DNA of 64,000 nucleotides, from NCBI GenBank assembly GCA_965250265.1, contig CBDFNO010000014.1:186001-250000 (forward strand). The letters are read 5' to 3'. The position numbers and the translations under genes were made by a program. Source of the stretch: PRS1 sp965250265 (GTDB taxonomy: Bacteria; Bacteroidota; Bacteroidia; Flavobacteriales; Flavobacteriaceae). Positions 56,300 through 64,000 of the stretch are shown in pieces. The notes under the pieces are model-generated. The model was not told the origin of the DNA. It saw only the letters and a program-made list of their open reading frames with translations, and did no database searches. The stretch's first letter is position 1. The number at the start of each line of letters is the position of its first letter.

Positions 56300-59200
56300 A
56301 TGCTAAACAAAAGCATCAAATTTTTAATTGAAAACAAATTAGTATCGGTTTTATTACTCGCTCTATTTATTGGTTGGGGAGTAATTGTTGCACCTTTTGA
56401 TTGGGATACGGGAAACTTTCCTCGCATTCCTGTTGCTGTAGATGCTATTCCAGATATTGGCGAAAACCAACAAATTGTATTTACAAAATGGGATGGACGT
56501 TCGCCTCAAGATATTGAAGATCAAATCACTTATCCACTAACAACCTCATTGCTTGGCATTTCTGGTGTGAAAACAGTGAGAAGCTCATCAATGTTTGGGT
56601 TTTCAAGCATTTATATCATTTTTGAAGAAGATGTTGAGTTTTACTGGAGTCGAAGTCGGATTTTAGAAAAATTGAGTTCTCTACAAAAAGGGTTACTTCC
56701 AGATGGTGTACAACCGAGTCTTGGTCCTGATGCAACAGGATTGGGGCAAATATTTTGGTATACTCTTGAAGGCAGAGACGAAAGCGGAAATGTAACTGGT
56801 GGCTGGGATTTACACGAAATTAGAAGTGTTCAGGACTACTACGTAAAATATGCATTGTCATCAGCTTCTGGTGTAGCTGAAGTTGCTTCAATTGGTGGTT
56901 TCGTACAAGAATATCAAATTGATGTCAATCCGGATATTTTAAAAGAATATCATATTTCATTAGAACAAGTTGTAAATGCCATTCGTAAAACGAATAAAGA
57001 TGTTGGTGCCAAAACTATTGAAATAAATAGAGCTGAATACTTAATTCGTGGTTTAGGTTATGCTAAATCTGTAGAAGATATTGAAAATGCTGTAGTTACT
57101 TCTGAAAACTTCACGTCAATCTTAATTAAAGATATTGCAAAAGTATCTTTAGGTCCTGCTGAACGAAGAGGGATTTTAGACAAGGAAGGCGCTGAAGTTG
57201 TTGGTGGAGTTGTCGTAGCGCGATATGGTGCTAATCCAATGGAAGTTATTACTAATGTGAAAGGTAAAATAGCCGAAATAAGTGCAGGATTGCCTTCAAA
57301 AGTATTGAAGGATGGCAGAACATCGCAACTCACTATCATACCATTTTATGATCGGACAGAGCTCATTCATGAAACGCTTAGCACTTTAAACGAAGCGCTT
57401 TCATTAGAAATATTAATTACCATTTTAGTTATTATAATGATGGTATTTAATTTACGTGCTTCTGTACTAATTTCAGGTTTGTTGCCAGTAGCTGTACTTA
57501 TGGTATTTATTGCCATGAAGCTCTTTAATGTAGATGCAAACATCGTCGCACTTTCTGGTATTGCTATTGCAATTGGTACTATGGTTGATGTTGGTGTGAT
57601 TCTATCCGAAAATATTATTCGCCATATTGATGAAGACAAAAAAAGTACACCTGTTAATACGGTTGTTTATAATGCAACAGTTGAAGTATCAAGAGCAATT
57701 ATTACAGCAGTAATGACTACCATTATTAGTTTTATTCCTGTATTTACAATGATTGGTGCCGAAGGCAAATTATTTCGACCTCTTGCATTTACAAAAACCT
57801 TCGCTTTAACAGCTTCTATTATTGTAGCATTGTTTTTAATTCCACCATTTGCTGCTTGGTTATTTAATTGCAAATCTCCAAAGAAAAAATTTGGTTTACT
57901 ATTAAATGTAGCTTTAATAGTTGTTGGTCTATTCGCAATAATAAATGGCTACTATTTAGGGCTGGTTCTTTTTGGTTATGCTATTACGAGTATCTTAAAA
58001 TCTAAAGAAATTCTTTCTGAAGCTAAAGCAAATACAATAAATATAATCATAACCGTTTTCAGTATTATTGTTTTATTGAGTGTGTATTGGAGACCTTTAG
58101 GAGTTGATTATTCAATATTTTCAAGTCTGATTTTTGTAAGTCTGATTTGTTTTGGATTACTAGGTGTTTTTATACTATTCAGAAGATACTACGTTAGGAT
58201 TCTTAATTGGGCATTAGCCAATAAATTACTTTTCTTAAGCATTCCAACAATTATTATTGTTCTTGGTTTATCCATTTGGCGCAACACTGGAAAAGAATTT
58301 ATGCCAGCATTAAATGAAGGTTCATTTTTATTAATGCCTACATCGTTACCACATTCAGGAGTTCAAGAAAACAAACGAGTATTGCAACAATTAGATATGG
58401 CTGTTGCTTCAATTCCTGAAATTAAGACTGTTGTTGGAAAAGCAGGCAGAATAGAAAGTGCTTTAGATCCTGCACCTCTTTCAATGTACGAAAATGTGAT
58501 TATTTATTTACCTGAATACAAATTTGATGATAATGGAAACCATCTAAAGTTTAAAGTGAATGATGATGGTCTTTTTGAAACTAAATCTGGAGCGTTTATA
58601 CCATCAGGAACAAAAACCGAAACTAATGCTCTTATTTTAGATGATGATGGTAATCACTATCGTAACTGGAGAAAACATATAAAGTCAGCTGATGATATTT
58701 GGAATGAAATTGTAAATGCAACTAAATTGCCTGGAGTTACTTCGGCACCAAAACTGCAACCCATTCAAACACGTTTAATTATGTTGCAAACAGGAATGCG
58801 TGCTCCAATGGGAATTAAAGTTAAAGGACAGAATTTAAAAGAAATTGAAGACTTTGGTTTAAAATTAGAAAGTATTTTAAAAGAAGTTCATGGAGTTAAA
58901 AAAGAAGCCGTTTTTGCTGATAGAATTGTAGGGAAACCCTATTTAATAATTGATATTGATAGAACAAAGTTATCAAGATACGGTTTAACTATAGACGATG
59001 TGCAAAGCATTCTTGAAGTTGCTATAGGTGGAAAAGTATTAACTCAAACTGTTGAAGGTCGTGAACGTTACGGTATTCGTGTTCGATATCCAAGAGAACA
59101 ACGTAATAGTCCAGATGATTTAAAGAATATTTATGTCCCAACACCTAATGGCTCTCCTATTCCGTTAAGAGAATTAGTAACAATAACTTATGAAAAAGGT

Positions 59201-59983
59201 CCACAAGTAATTAAGAGTGAAGACACTTTTCTTGTAGGTTATGTGTTGTTTGATAAGCTTGATGATGAAGCCGAAGTTACTGTTGTAGAGAACGCGCAGG
59301 AACTTATACAGGATAAAATTGAAAGTGGAGAATTAACAGTTCCCAATGGTATTAATTATCAATTCACAGGAACTTATGAAAATCAGATAAGAGCCGAAAA
59401 AACATTATTATTAGTTGTTCCTTTAGCTTTAGTAATCATCTTTTTAATATTATATTTTCAATTCCGTTCAGTATCAACATCATTAATGGTGTTTACTGGA
59501 ATTGCAGTAGCTTTTGCTGGAGGATTTATCATGATTTGGCTTTATGGTGAATCGTGGTTTTTAAATGTTGATATGTTTGGAATCAACCTGCGAGAAATAT
59601 TTCAAATGCATCCAATTAATTTGAGTGTTGCCGTTTGGGTAGGGTTTATTGCCTTATTTGGTATTGCTACAGACGACGGTGTTGTTATGGCCACTTATTT
59701 AACTCAAACATTTGATAAAAATCTACCAGAGACAAAACAAGCAATTAGGCTATCTGTAGTTGAAGCGGGTAAAAAAAGAATTCGCCCTTGTTTAATGACT
59801 ACAGCAACTACAATTTTAGCATTATTACCAATATTAACTTCTACTGGAAGAGGAAGCGATATAATGATACCAATGGCTATTCCAAGTTTTGGGGGTATGA
59901 TTATAGCTTTAATCACATTATTTGTAGTACCAGTACTGTTCAGTTGGAAAAAAGAACTTTCACTTAAAAACGAAATAAGATGA
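56300..59983 (+). CDS. CusA/CzcA-family heavy-metal RND efflux pump
   Basis: About 1,227 residues with 12 membrane helices and two large periplasmic loops. CusA/CzcA motifs include GRSPQDIEDQITYPLTTSL, GFSSIYIIFEEDVEFYW and AIGTMVDVGVILSENIIRHI in the proton-relay helix. It pumps monovalent or divalent metal ions (Cu/Ag or Co/Zn/Cd) out of the periplasm using the proton gradient. It is longer than E. coli CusA (~1,047); the extra part includes about 100 residues of added membrane and linker near 535-640. Its end overlaps the TolC-like gene by four bases. Confidence 0.94.
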   Translation: MLNKSIKFLIENKLVSVLLLALFIGWGVIVAPFDWDTGNFPRIPVAVDAIPDIGENQQIVFTKWDGRSPQDIEDQITYPLTTSLLGISGVKTVRSSSMFGFSSIYIIFEEDVEFYWSRSRILEKLSSLQKGLLPDGVQPSLGPDATGLGQIFWYTLEGRDESGNVTGGWDLHEIRSVQDYYVKYALSSASGVAEVASIGGFVQEYQIDVNPDILKEYHISLEQVVNAIRKTNKDVGAKTIEINRAEYLIRGLGYAKSVEDIENAVVTSENFTSILIKDIAKVSLGPAERRGILDKEGAEVVGGVVVARYGANPMEVITNVKGKIAEISAGLPSKVLKDGRTSQLTIIPFYDRTELIHETLSTLNEALSLEILITILVIIMMVFNLRASVLISGLLPVAVLMVFIAMKLFNVDANIVALSGIAIAIGTMVDVGVILSENIIRHIDEDKKSTPVNTVVYNATVEVSRAIITAVMTTIISFIPVFTMIGAEGKLFRPLAFTKTFALTASIIVALFLIPPFAAWLFNCKSPKKKFGLLLNVALIVVGLFAIINGYYLGLVLFGYAITSILKSKEILSEAKANTINIIITVFSIIVLLSVYWRPLGVDYSIFSSLIFVSLICFGLLGVFILFRRYYVRILNWALANKLLFLSIPTIIIVLGLSIWRNTGKEFMPALNEGSFLLMPTSLPHSGVQENKRVLQQLDMAVASIPEIKTVVGKAGRIESALDPAPLSMYENVIIYLPEYKFDDNGNHLKFKVNDDGLFETKSGAFIPSGTKTETNALILDDDGNHYRNWRKHIKSADDIWNEIVNATKLPGVTSAPKLQPIQTRLIMLQTGMRAPMGIKVKGQNLKEIEDFGLKLESILKEVHGVKKEAVFADRIVGKPYLIIDIDRTKLSRYGLTIDDVQSILEVAIGGKVLTQTVEGRERYGIRVRYPREQRNSPDDLKNIYVPTPNGSPIPLRELVTITYEKGPQVIKSEDTFLVGYVLFDKLDDEAEVTVVENAQELIQDKIESGELTVPNGINYQFTGTYENQIRAEKTLLLVVPLALVIIFLILYFQFRSVSTSLMVFTGIAVAFAGGFIMIWLYGESWFLNVDMFGINLREIFQMHPINLSVAVWVGFIALFGIATDDGVVMATYLTQTFDKNLPETKQAIRLSVVEAGKKRIRPCLMTTATTILALLPILTSTGRGSDIMIPMAIPSFGGMIIALITLFVVPVLFSWKKELSLKNEIR

Positions 59984-61197
59984 AAAGAATAATATTTATA
60001 ATAACAGGTCTTTTAGCTTTTCACTTTGCAAGTGCACAGCAATTAGAAACACTTATTGAAGAAGCATTAGCGAACAATCCTAAAATTCAAAAGTTTGAAT
60101 TGCAATATCAAATTACTTCAGAAAAAGTAAATGAAGTAAACACCATTCCAAATACAGAATTTGGAGTAGGCTATTTTGTAAGCGAGCCTGAAACCAGAAC
60201 TGGAGCACAAAAAGTAAAAGTATCTGTTAAGCAGATGCTACCTTGGTTTGGCTCTATAACATCAAGGGAAAGTTATGTAAGTTCGTTAGCTGATGCAAAA
60301 TACGAAGATATAGTAATTGCTAAAAGAAAACTATTAGCTTCTGTATCCCAATCCTATTACAATTTATATTCAATTAAAGCAAAGCAAGACGTATTAGTTG
60401 AAAATATCGAATTACTTGAAACATATGAAACATTAGCTCTAACATCTGTTGAAGTAGGAAAAGCATCAGCTGTTGATGTACTACGATTGCAAATGCGTCA
60501 GAATGAATTAGATCAATTAACCAAAGTGTTAGATCATGATTATTTGGCTGAACAAACTTTGTTTAATAAGCTGTTGAACAGAGATAAATCTATTTCAGTT
60601 GAAGTAGCAAAAGATTTGACTATTCCTTCGGATACCGTTTTGATTAATTCTGAAAATTTACAATTACATCCAGAGCTAACTAAATATGATAAGCTCTTCC
60701 AATCTGTTGAACAATCAGAATTATTAAATCAAAAAGAAAGTAGTCCAATGATTGGATTTGGATTGGATTACATCGCAGTTTCAGAACGACCTAATATGAG
60801 CTTTAGCGATAACGGAAAAGATATTGTTATGCCAATGGTGTCATTATCAATTCCAATTTTCAATAAGAAATATACATCAAAAAGCAAACAGAATGAATTA
60901 AAGCAGCAAGAAATAAAAGCAGAAAAACAAGATCGATTAAACAAATTAGAAACCATACTTGATAAAGCAATTAATAATAGAATTTCTGCAAGAATAAGCT
61001 ACGATACACAAGCAAAAAATTTGAAACAGGCAAAAGATGCAGAAGAGATTTTAATTAAGAGTTATGAAACCGGAACTATTAATTTTATTGATGTATTGGA
61101 TATTCAGGAACTACAATTAAAGTTTCAAATGAATCAAATTGAATCAGTGAAAATATATTATATACAAACAACAATCATTAATTATTTAAGTAATTAA
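59980..61197 (+). CDS. TolC-family outer-membrane channel of the metal pump
   Basis: 405 residues with a signal peptide (MKRIIFIITGLLAFHFASAQ) and two long coiled-coil helical repeats typical of OEP/TolC (for example LLASVSQSYYNLYSIKAKQD and GTINFIDVLDIQELQL). It should form the outer-membrane exit of the CusA-CusB complex. The ATG lies inside the cusA-like stop region (four-base overlap), showing tight coupling. Confidence 0.92.
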   Translation: MKRIIFIITGLLAFHFASAQQLETLIEEALANNPKIQKFELQYQITSEKVNEVNTIPNTEFGVGYFVSEPETRTGAQKVKVSVKQMLPWFGSITSRESYVSSLADAKYEDIVIAKRKLLASVSQSYYNLYSIKAKQDVLVENIELLETYETLALTSVEVGKASAVDVLRLQMRQNELDQLTKVLDHDYLAEQTLFNKLLNRDKSISVEVAKDLTIPSDTVLINSENLQLHPELTKYDKLFQSVEQSELLNQKESSPMIGFGLDYIAVSERPNMSFSDNGKDIVMPMVSLSIPIFNKKYTSKSKQNELKQQEIKAEKQDRLNKLETILDKAINNRISARISYDTQAKNLKQAKDAEEILIKSYETGTINFIDVLDIQELQLKFQMNQIESVKIYYIQTTIINYLSN

Positions 61198-61199
61198 TT

Positions 61200-61934
61200 A
61201 TGAAACACACGTATAAAATATCGGGAATGACTTGTGCTGGTTGCAAAGCATCTGTTGAAAAGCATTTAAACGAATTAGAGGAGGTAACGGCAGTTTCGGT
61301 TGATCTTGAAAAAGGTGAAGCAGAAATTTCAATGCGTAATCATATTGAAATTGAAACATTACAAAAAGCACTTTCAGAAAAATATACGCTTACTGAAAAA
61401 GACTATAATAATGTATTTAGTTCTGCAACTCAAAATATCGAAATAGAAGAACATAAAACAAAACTTCAACAATTAAAACCTTTATTACTCATTTTAGGTT
61501 ATATAACTGTTGCCACTATTTTACTCCATTATAAAAATTGGAGTTTAAGAGTAGCCATGCTTGATTTTATGGGGCTATTCTATATTGTATTCAGCTTTTT
61601 TAAGATGTTAGATTTAAAAGGCTTCCCAGAATCTTTCAGAATGTACGACCCTTTAGCAAAAAGAATTCCTGTTTATGCTTTGTTGTATCCATTTATAGAA
61701 TCAGTTTTAGGGTTAATATTCTTAATGCGTTTTGAAGTAACTATAGCCTTAATAGTAACTCTGGTTATTTTAGGTATTACAACTATTGGTGTCACAAAAA
61801 CACTTTTAGATAAAAAATCGATTCGTTGTGCTTGTTTAGGAACAGCTTTAAAGCTCCCAATGACAGAAGCAACATTTATAGAAAATGCTATTATGATTAT
61901 AATGGCTTCATTAATGTTATTAAACATATTTTAA
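61200..61934 (+). CDS. HMA metal-binding domain fused to a MauE-like membrane domain
   Basis: 244 residues. Residues 1-65 are an HMA (copper chaperone-like) domain with the metal motif GMTCAGCKAS. The rest has four membrane helices and a RCACLGTALKLPM motif, resembling the MauE/DoxX-like family that carries a redox or thiol function. It lies between the channel and adaptor genes of the efflux operon, two bases after the former and 12 before the latter. It may hand metal or electrons to the complex; this is inference. Confidence 0.85.
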   Translation: MKHTYKISGMTCAGCKASVEKHLNELEEVTAVSVDLEKGEAEISMRNHIEIETLQKALSEKYTLTEKDYNNVFSSATQNIEIEEHKTKLQQLKPLLLILGYITVATILLHYKNWSLRVAMLDFMGLFYIVFSFFKMLDLKGFPESFRMYDPLAKRIPVYALLYPFIESVLGLIFLMRFEVTIALIVTLVILGITTIGVTKTLLDKKSIRCACLGTALKLPMTEATFIENAIMIIMASLMLLNIF

Positions 61935-61946
61935 AAATTAAATAAA

Positions 61947-63518
61947 ATGAAAAAATATATTATTTATATCGGAATATTAGTCGTAGGATTAATTTTAGGA
62001 TGGGTCTTTTTTGGAGGTACAACTAATACAGAAGCTGAACATAATCATTCAGAAGAAATAGCAACTAATGATATGTGGACTTGCTCCATGCATCCACAGA
62101 TTATGTTAACAGAATCTGGAGATTGTCCAATTTGCGGAATGGAATTAATTCCTGCCGAAGCTGGAGCAGAAGGCCTTTCTGCAAACCAATTTAAAATGAC
62201 TGAAAATGCAATGGCATTGGCAAATATTCAAACTTCTATTGTTGGTAATAGTAATACTGGAGGTAATGCTATAAAACTTTCAGGAAAGATTATGGAAAAT
62301 GAAGAAGCAAATGCTGTTCAAGTAAGTTATTTTTCTGGAAGAATAGAACAATTGAATGTTAGCTTTACAGGAGAAAAAGTGAGTAAAGGACAATTATTAG
62401 CAACTATTTATTCACCTGAATTATTTGCAGCGCAACAAGAGTTAATCACCGCTTCATCTTTAAAAGAATCGCAACCAGCATTATATAAAGCAGTAAGAAA
62501 CAAATTAAAACTATGGAAGTTACCAGAAAGTCAGATTAACGAAATTGAAACGTCTGGCAAAGTGAAAGAAAACTTCCCTGTATATGCAACAGTTTCAGGA
62601 ACGGTTTCTGAAAAGTTAGTAGAGCAAGGCGATTATATCAAGCAAGGACAACCTTTATTAAGAATAGCCAACTTAAATACTGTTTGGGCAAATTTTGATG
62701 TTTATGAAAATCAAATAAACTTATTTAAAATTGGTCAAGAGATGTCTATTACTACAAATGCCAATCCTAATAAAGAATTTAATGCTAAAGTGTCGTTTAT
62801 AGATCCTGTTCTTAATTCTAAAACAAGAACTGTAACATTAAGAACAGTTTTAAATAATACAACCAATGTTTTTAAACCAGGTATGTTTGTTCAAGGCAAC
62901 GTTAAAGGACTTAAATCGAGTAAAGAACTTGTTTTAATCATTCCTTCAACAGCTGTATTATGGACAGGAGAACGTTCAGTCGTCTATATAAAAATGCTAA
63001 GTGAAGAACCAGTTTTCGAAATGAGAGAAGTAACATTAGGAAACAGAATGGGAGAAAATTACGAAGTTATTAATGGATTAAATAATGGAGATGAAATTGT
63101 TACCAACGGAACTTTTACTGTAGATGCAGCCGCACAATTACAAGGCAAAAAGTCTATGATGAATAAAAAAGGAGGCAAAACAACAACTGGTCATGAAGGA
63201 CATACAGAAATGAAATCAATGGATAAAGATATAAATTTTGGTGTTAGAGGTAATTGTAGTTTATGTAAAGAAACTATTGAAAAAGCGGCAAATGGTGTGG
63301 TAGGTGTCACAAGTGCAAATTGGAATGTAGATATGAAGAAGATAGATGTTACTTATGATACTTCAAAAATTAAAGAAATAGATATCCATAATGCAATAGC
63401 CGCTTCTGGTTATGATACTGAAAAAATAAAAGGAGATTTATCAACTTACAATAAGTTACCAGAATGCTGCAAGTATGAGCATAAGATGGAAATGAATATA
63501 AAAGGTTTAGAAGAATAA
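61947..63518 (+). CDS. CusB-like periplasmic adaptor with metal-binding ends
   Basis: 523 residues. After an N-terminal membrane anchor (LVVGLILGWVFFGG) comes a heavy-metal-binding domain (MWTCSMHPQI, CPICGMELIP). Then come barrel-sandwich and beta-barrel parts of an RND membrane-fusion protein (VSGTVSEKLVEQGDYIKQGQ, NGDEIVTNGTF). A C-terminal HMA-like domain has GNCSLCKETIEKA. It links pump and channel and probably presents metal ions. A C-terminal HMA domain is an addition to the basic CusB plan. Confidence 0.92.
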   Translation: MKKYIIYIGILVVGLILGWVFFGGTTNTEAEHNHSEEIATNDMWTCSMHPQIMLTESGDCPICGMELIPAEAGAEGLSANQFKMTENAMALANIQTSIVGNSNTGGNAIKLSGKIMENEEANAVQVSYFSGRIEQLNVSFTGEKVSKGQLLATIYSPELFAAQQELITASSLKESQPALYKAVRNKLKLWKLPESQINEIETSGKVKENFPVYATVSGTVSEKLVEQGDYIKQGQPLLRIANLNTVWANFDVYENQINLFKIGQEMSITTNANPNKEFNAKVSFIDPVLNSKTRTVTLRTVLNNTTNVFKPGMFVQGNVKGLKSSKELVLIIPSTAVLWTGERSVVYIKMLSEEPVFEMREVTLGNRMGENYEVINGLNNGDEIVTNGTFTVDAAAQLQGKKSMMNKKGGKTTTGHEGHTEMKSMDKDINFGVRGNCSLCKETIEKAANGVVGVTSANWNVDMKKIDVTYDTSKIKEIDIHNAIAASGYDTEKIKGDLSTYNKLPECCKYEHKMEMNIKGLEE

Positions 63519-63585
63519 GAATCTCTAAAAATTGAAGATTAACATTATTTTTACTTTATTTGCTTGACATTTAACTGCTTATTTA

Positions 63586-64000
63586 ATGAAACTCTTTTTG
63601 TATGCTTCGGCATTATCATTTGTTGGTTCCTGTGCAACGATTAGCCACAATGAAAAAATTCAAGAAATTAAAGACAATATAGTTATTGAGCAGCCTAATA
63701 AAATTATGGTTTATGCCAATACTATTACTGCAAATGAATTAGAAAAACATTTATATACCTTTTCATCAGATGCATTCCAAGGCAGGAAAGTAGGTAGTCC
63801 AGGTCAAAAACTCGCCGTTAATTTCCTTAAAAACTATTATATAAGCGAAGGTATTCCTTCTCCAAAAGGAGAAAGAAATTATTTTCAAACTGTACCAAAA
63901 TCGTATTTAGGAAGTGAATATAATAATTCCGAAAACGTTTTGGCATTTATAAAAGGTTCTGAAAAACCTGAAGAAATTATTATTGTCTCAGCGCACCACG
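63586..64000 (+). CDS. M28-family peptidase, lipoprotein, cut by the window edge
   Basis: The first 138 residues are present. The lipoprotein signal (MKLFLYASALSFVGSC) is followed by LYTFSSDAFQGRKVGSPGQK. The M28 zinc-binding start IIIVSAHH runs into the edge, so catalytic residues beyond this are not visible. The SDAFQGR-type motif is common in Bacteroidota M28 aminopeptidases. It lies 67 bases after the adaptor gene and may have its own promoter. Confidence 0.8.
   Translation, partial: MKLFLYASALSFVGSCATISHNEKIQEIKDNIVIEQPNKIMVYANTITANELEKHLYTFSSDAFQGRKVGSPGQKLAVNFLKNYYISEGIPSPKGERNYFQTVPKSYLGSEYNNSENVLAFIKGSEKPEEIIIVSAHH

Noticed and set aside
1..64000. CRISPR arrays, prophage, complete insertion sequences, rRNA genes
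   Set aside because: I found no regularly spaced repeats, phage structural genes, transposase frames or rRNA sequence in the window.

Overview
The window reads as chromosome of a Flavobacteriaceae-type member of the Bacteroidota. The evidence is AT-rich DNA, promoters of the TAnnTTTG type, many lipoproteins, a C-terminal type IX secretion (T9SS) sorting domain, a one-piece hybrid two-component regulator (propeller, kinase, receiver, AraC), and DUF6090 and HYC_CC_PP proteins. I see no rRNA, CRISPR array, phage or complete insertion sequence. There is one tRNA (Ser, anticodon TGA).

Layout. 1-3.3 kb: two membrane-protein genes of unknown function, each preceded by a diverged copy of the same ~200-bp non-coding repeat. 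3.3-6.7 kb: yifB-type ATPase, a LuxR-type response regulator and a YheT-type hydrolase. 6.7-19.4 kb: a minus-strand block coding the full reductive pyrimidine degradation route. mmsA is transcribed first, then VOC protein, class III aminotransferase, DUF6090, NCS1 permease, sodium:solute symporter, dihydropyrimidinase, a four-helix-bundle protein, beta-ureidopropionase, preT and preA. A 25-bp perfect inverted repeat lies in the leader before mmsA. 19.5-25.2 kb: adenine deaminase, tilS, pabB and a DEAD-box helicase. 26-31 kb: S1/P1 nuclease, a deleted TPR lipoprotein, and an accessory patch. The patch holds a frameshifted radical SAM/SPASM peptide-maturase-like gene behind a small Tat/lipoprotein-like gene, a ~250-bp inverted-repeat-bounded non-coding element and a Cys-rich small lipoprotein. 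31-47 kb: housekeeping genes (lpd, Lrp regulator, PLP sulfur-amino-acid enzyme, nhaC, peroxiredoxins, ftsK, lolA, lptF/G, ribB). 47-53 kb: a T9SS-protein remnant, a lipoprotein and the hybrid two-component regulator. 53-55.5 kb: DegT-type aminotransferase, thioredoxin, nitroreductase and tRNA-Ser. 55.8-63.5 kb: a Cus/Czc heavy-metal efflux operon, followed by an M28 peptidase cut by the window edge.

How the genes work together. The pyrimidine block should import pyrimidine bases or ureides and reduce them (PreAT). It should then open the ring (HydA), release beta-alanine plus CO2 and ammonia (PydC), transaminate to malonate semialdehyde, and form acetyl-CoA (MmsA). The Cus block couples an RND pump, outer-membrane channel and adaptor to two small metal-binding or redox membrane proteins.

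Reading-frame breaks. Between about 27 and 50 kb many genes are broken by single-base changes in homopolymer runs (lpd twice, nhaC, the hybrid regulator, DinB, the radical SAM gene). Protein sequence on both sides of most breaks is well preserved. Either the source sequence has indel errors or these genes are recently inactivated; reads would decide. The TPR lipoprotein (large internal deletion) and the T9SS remnant (in-frame stops plus shifts) look like real decay.
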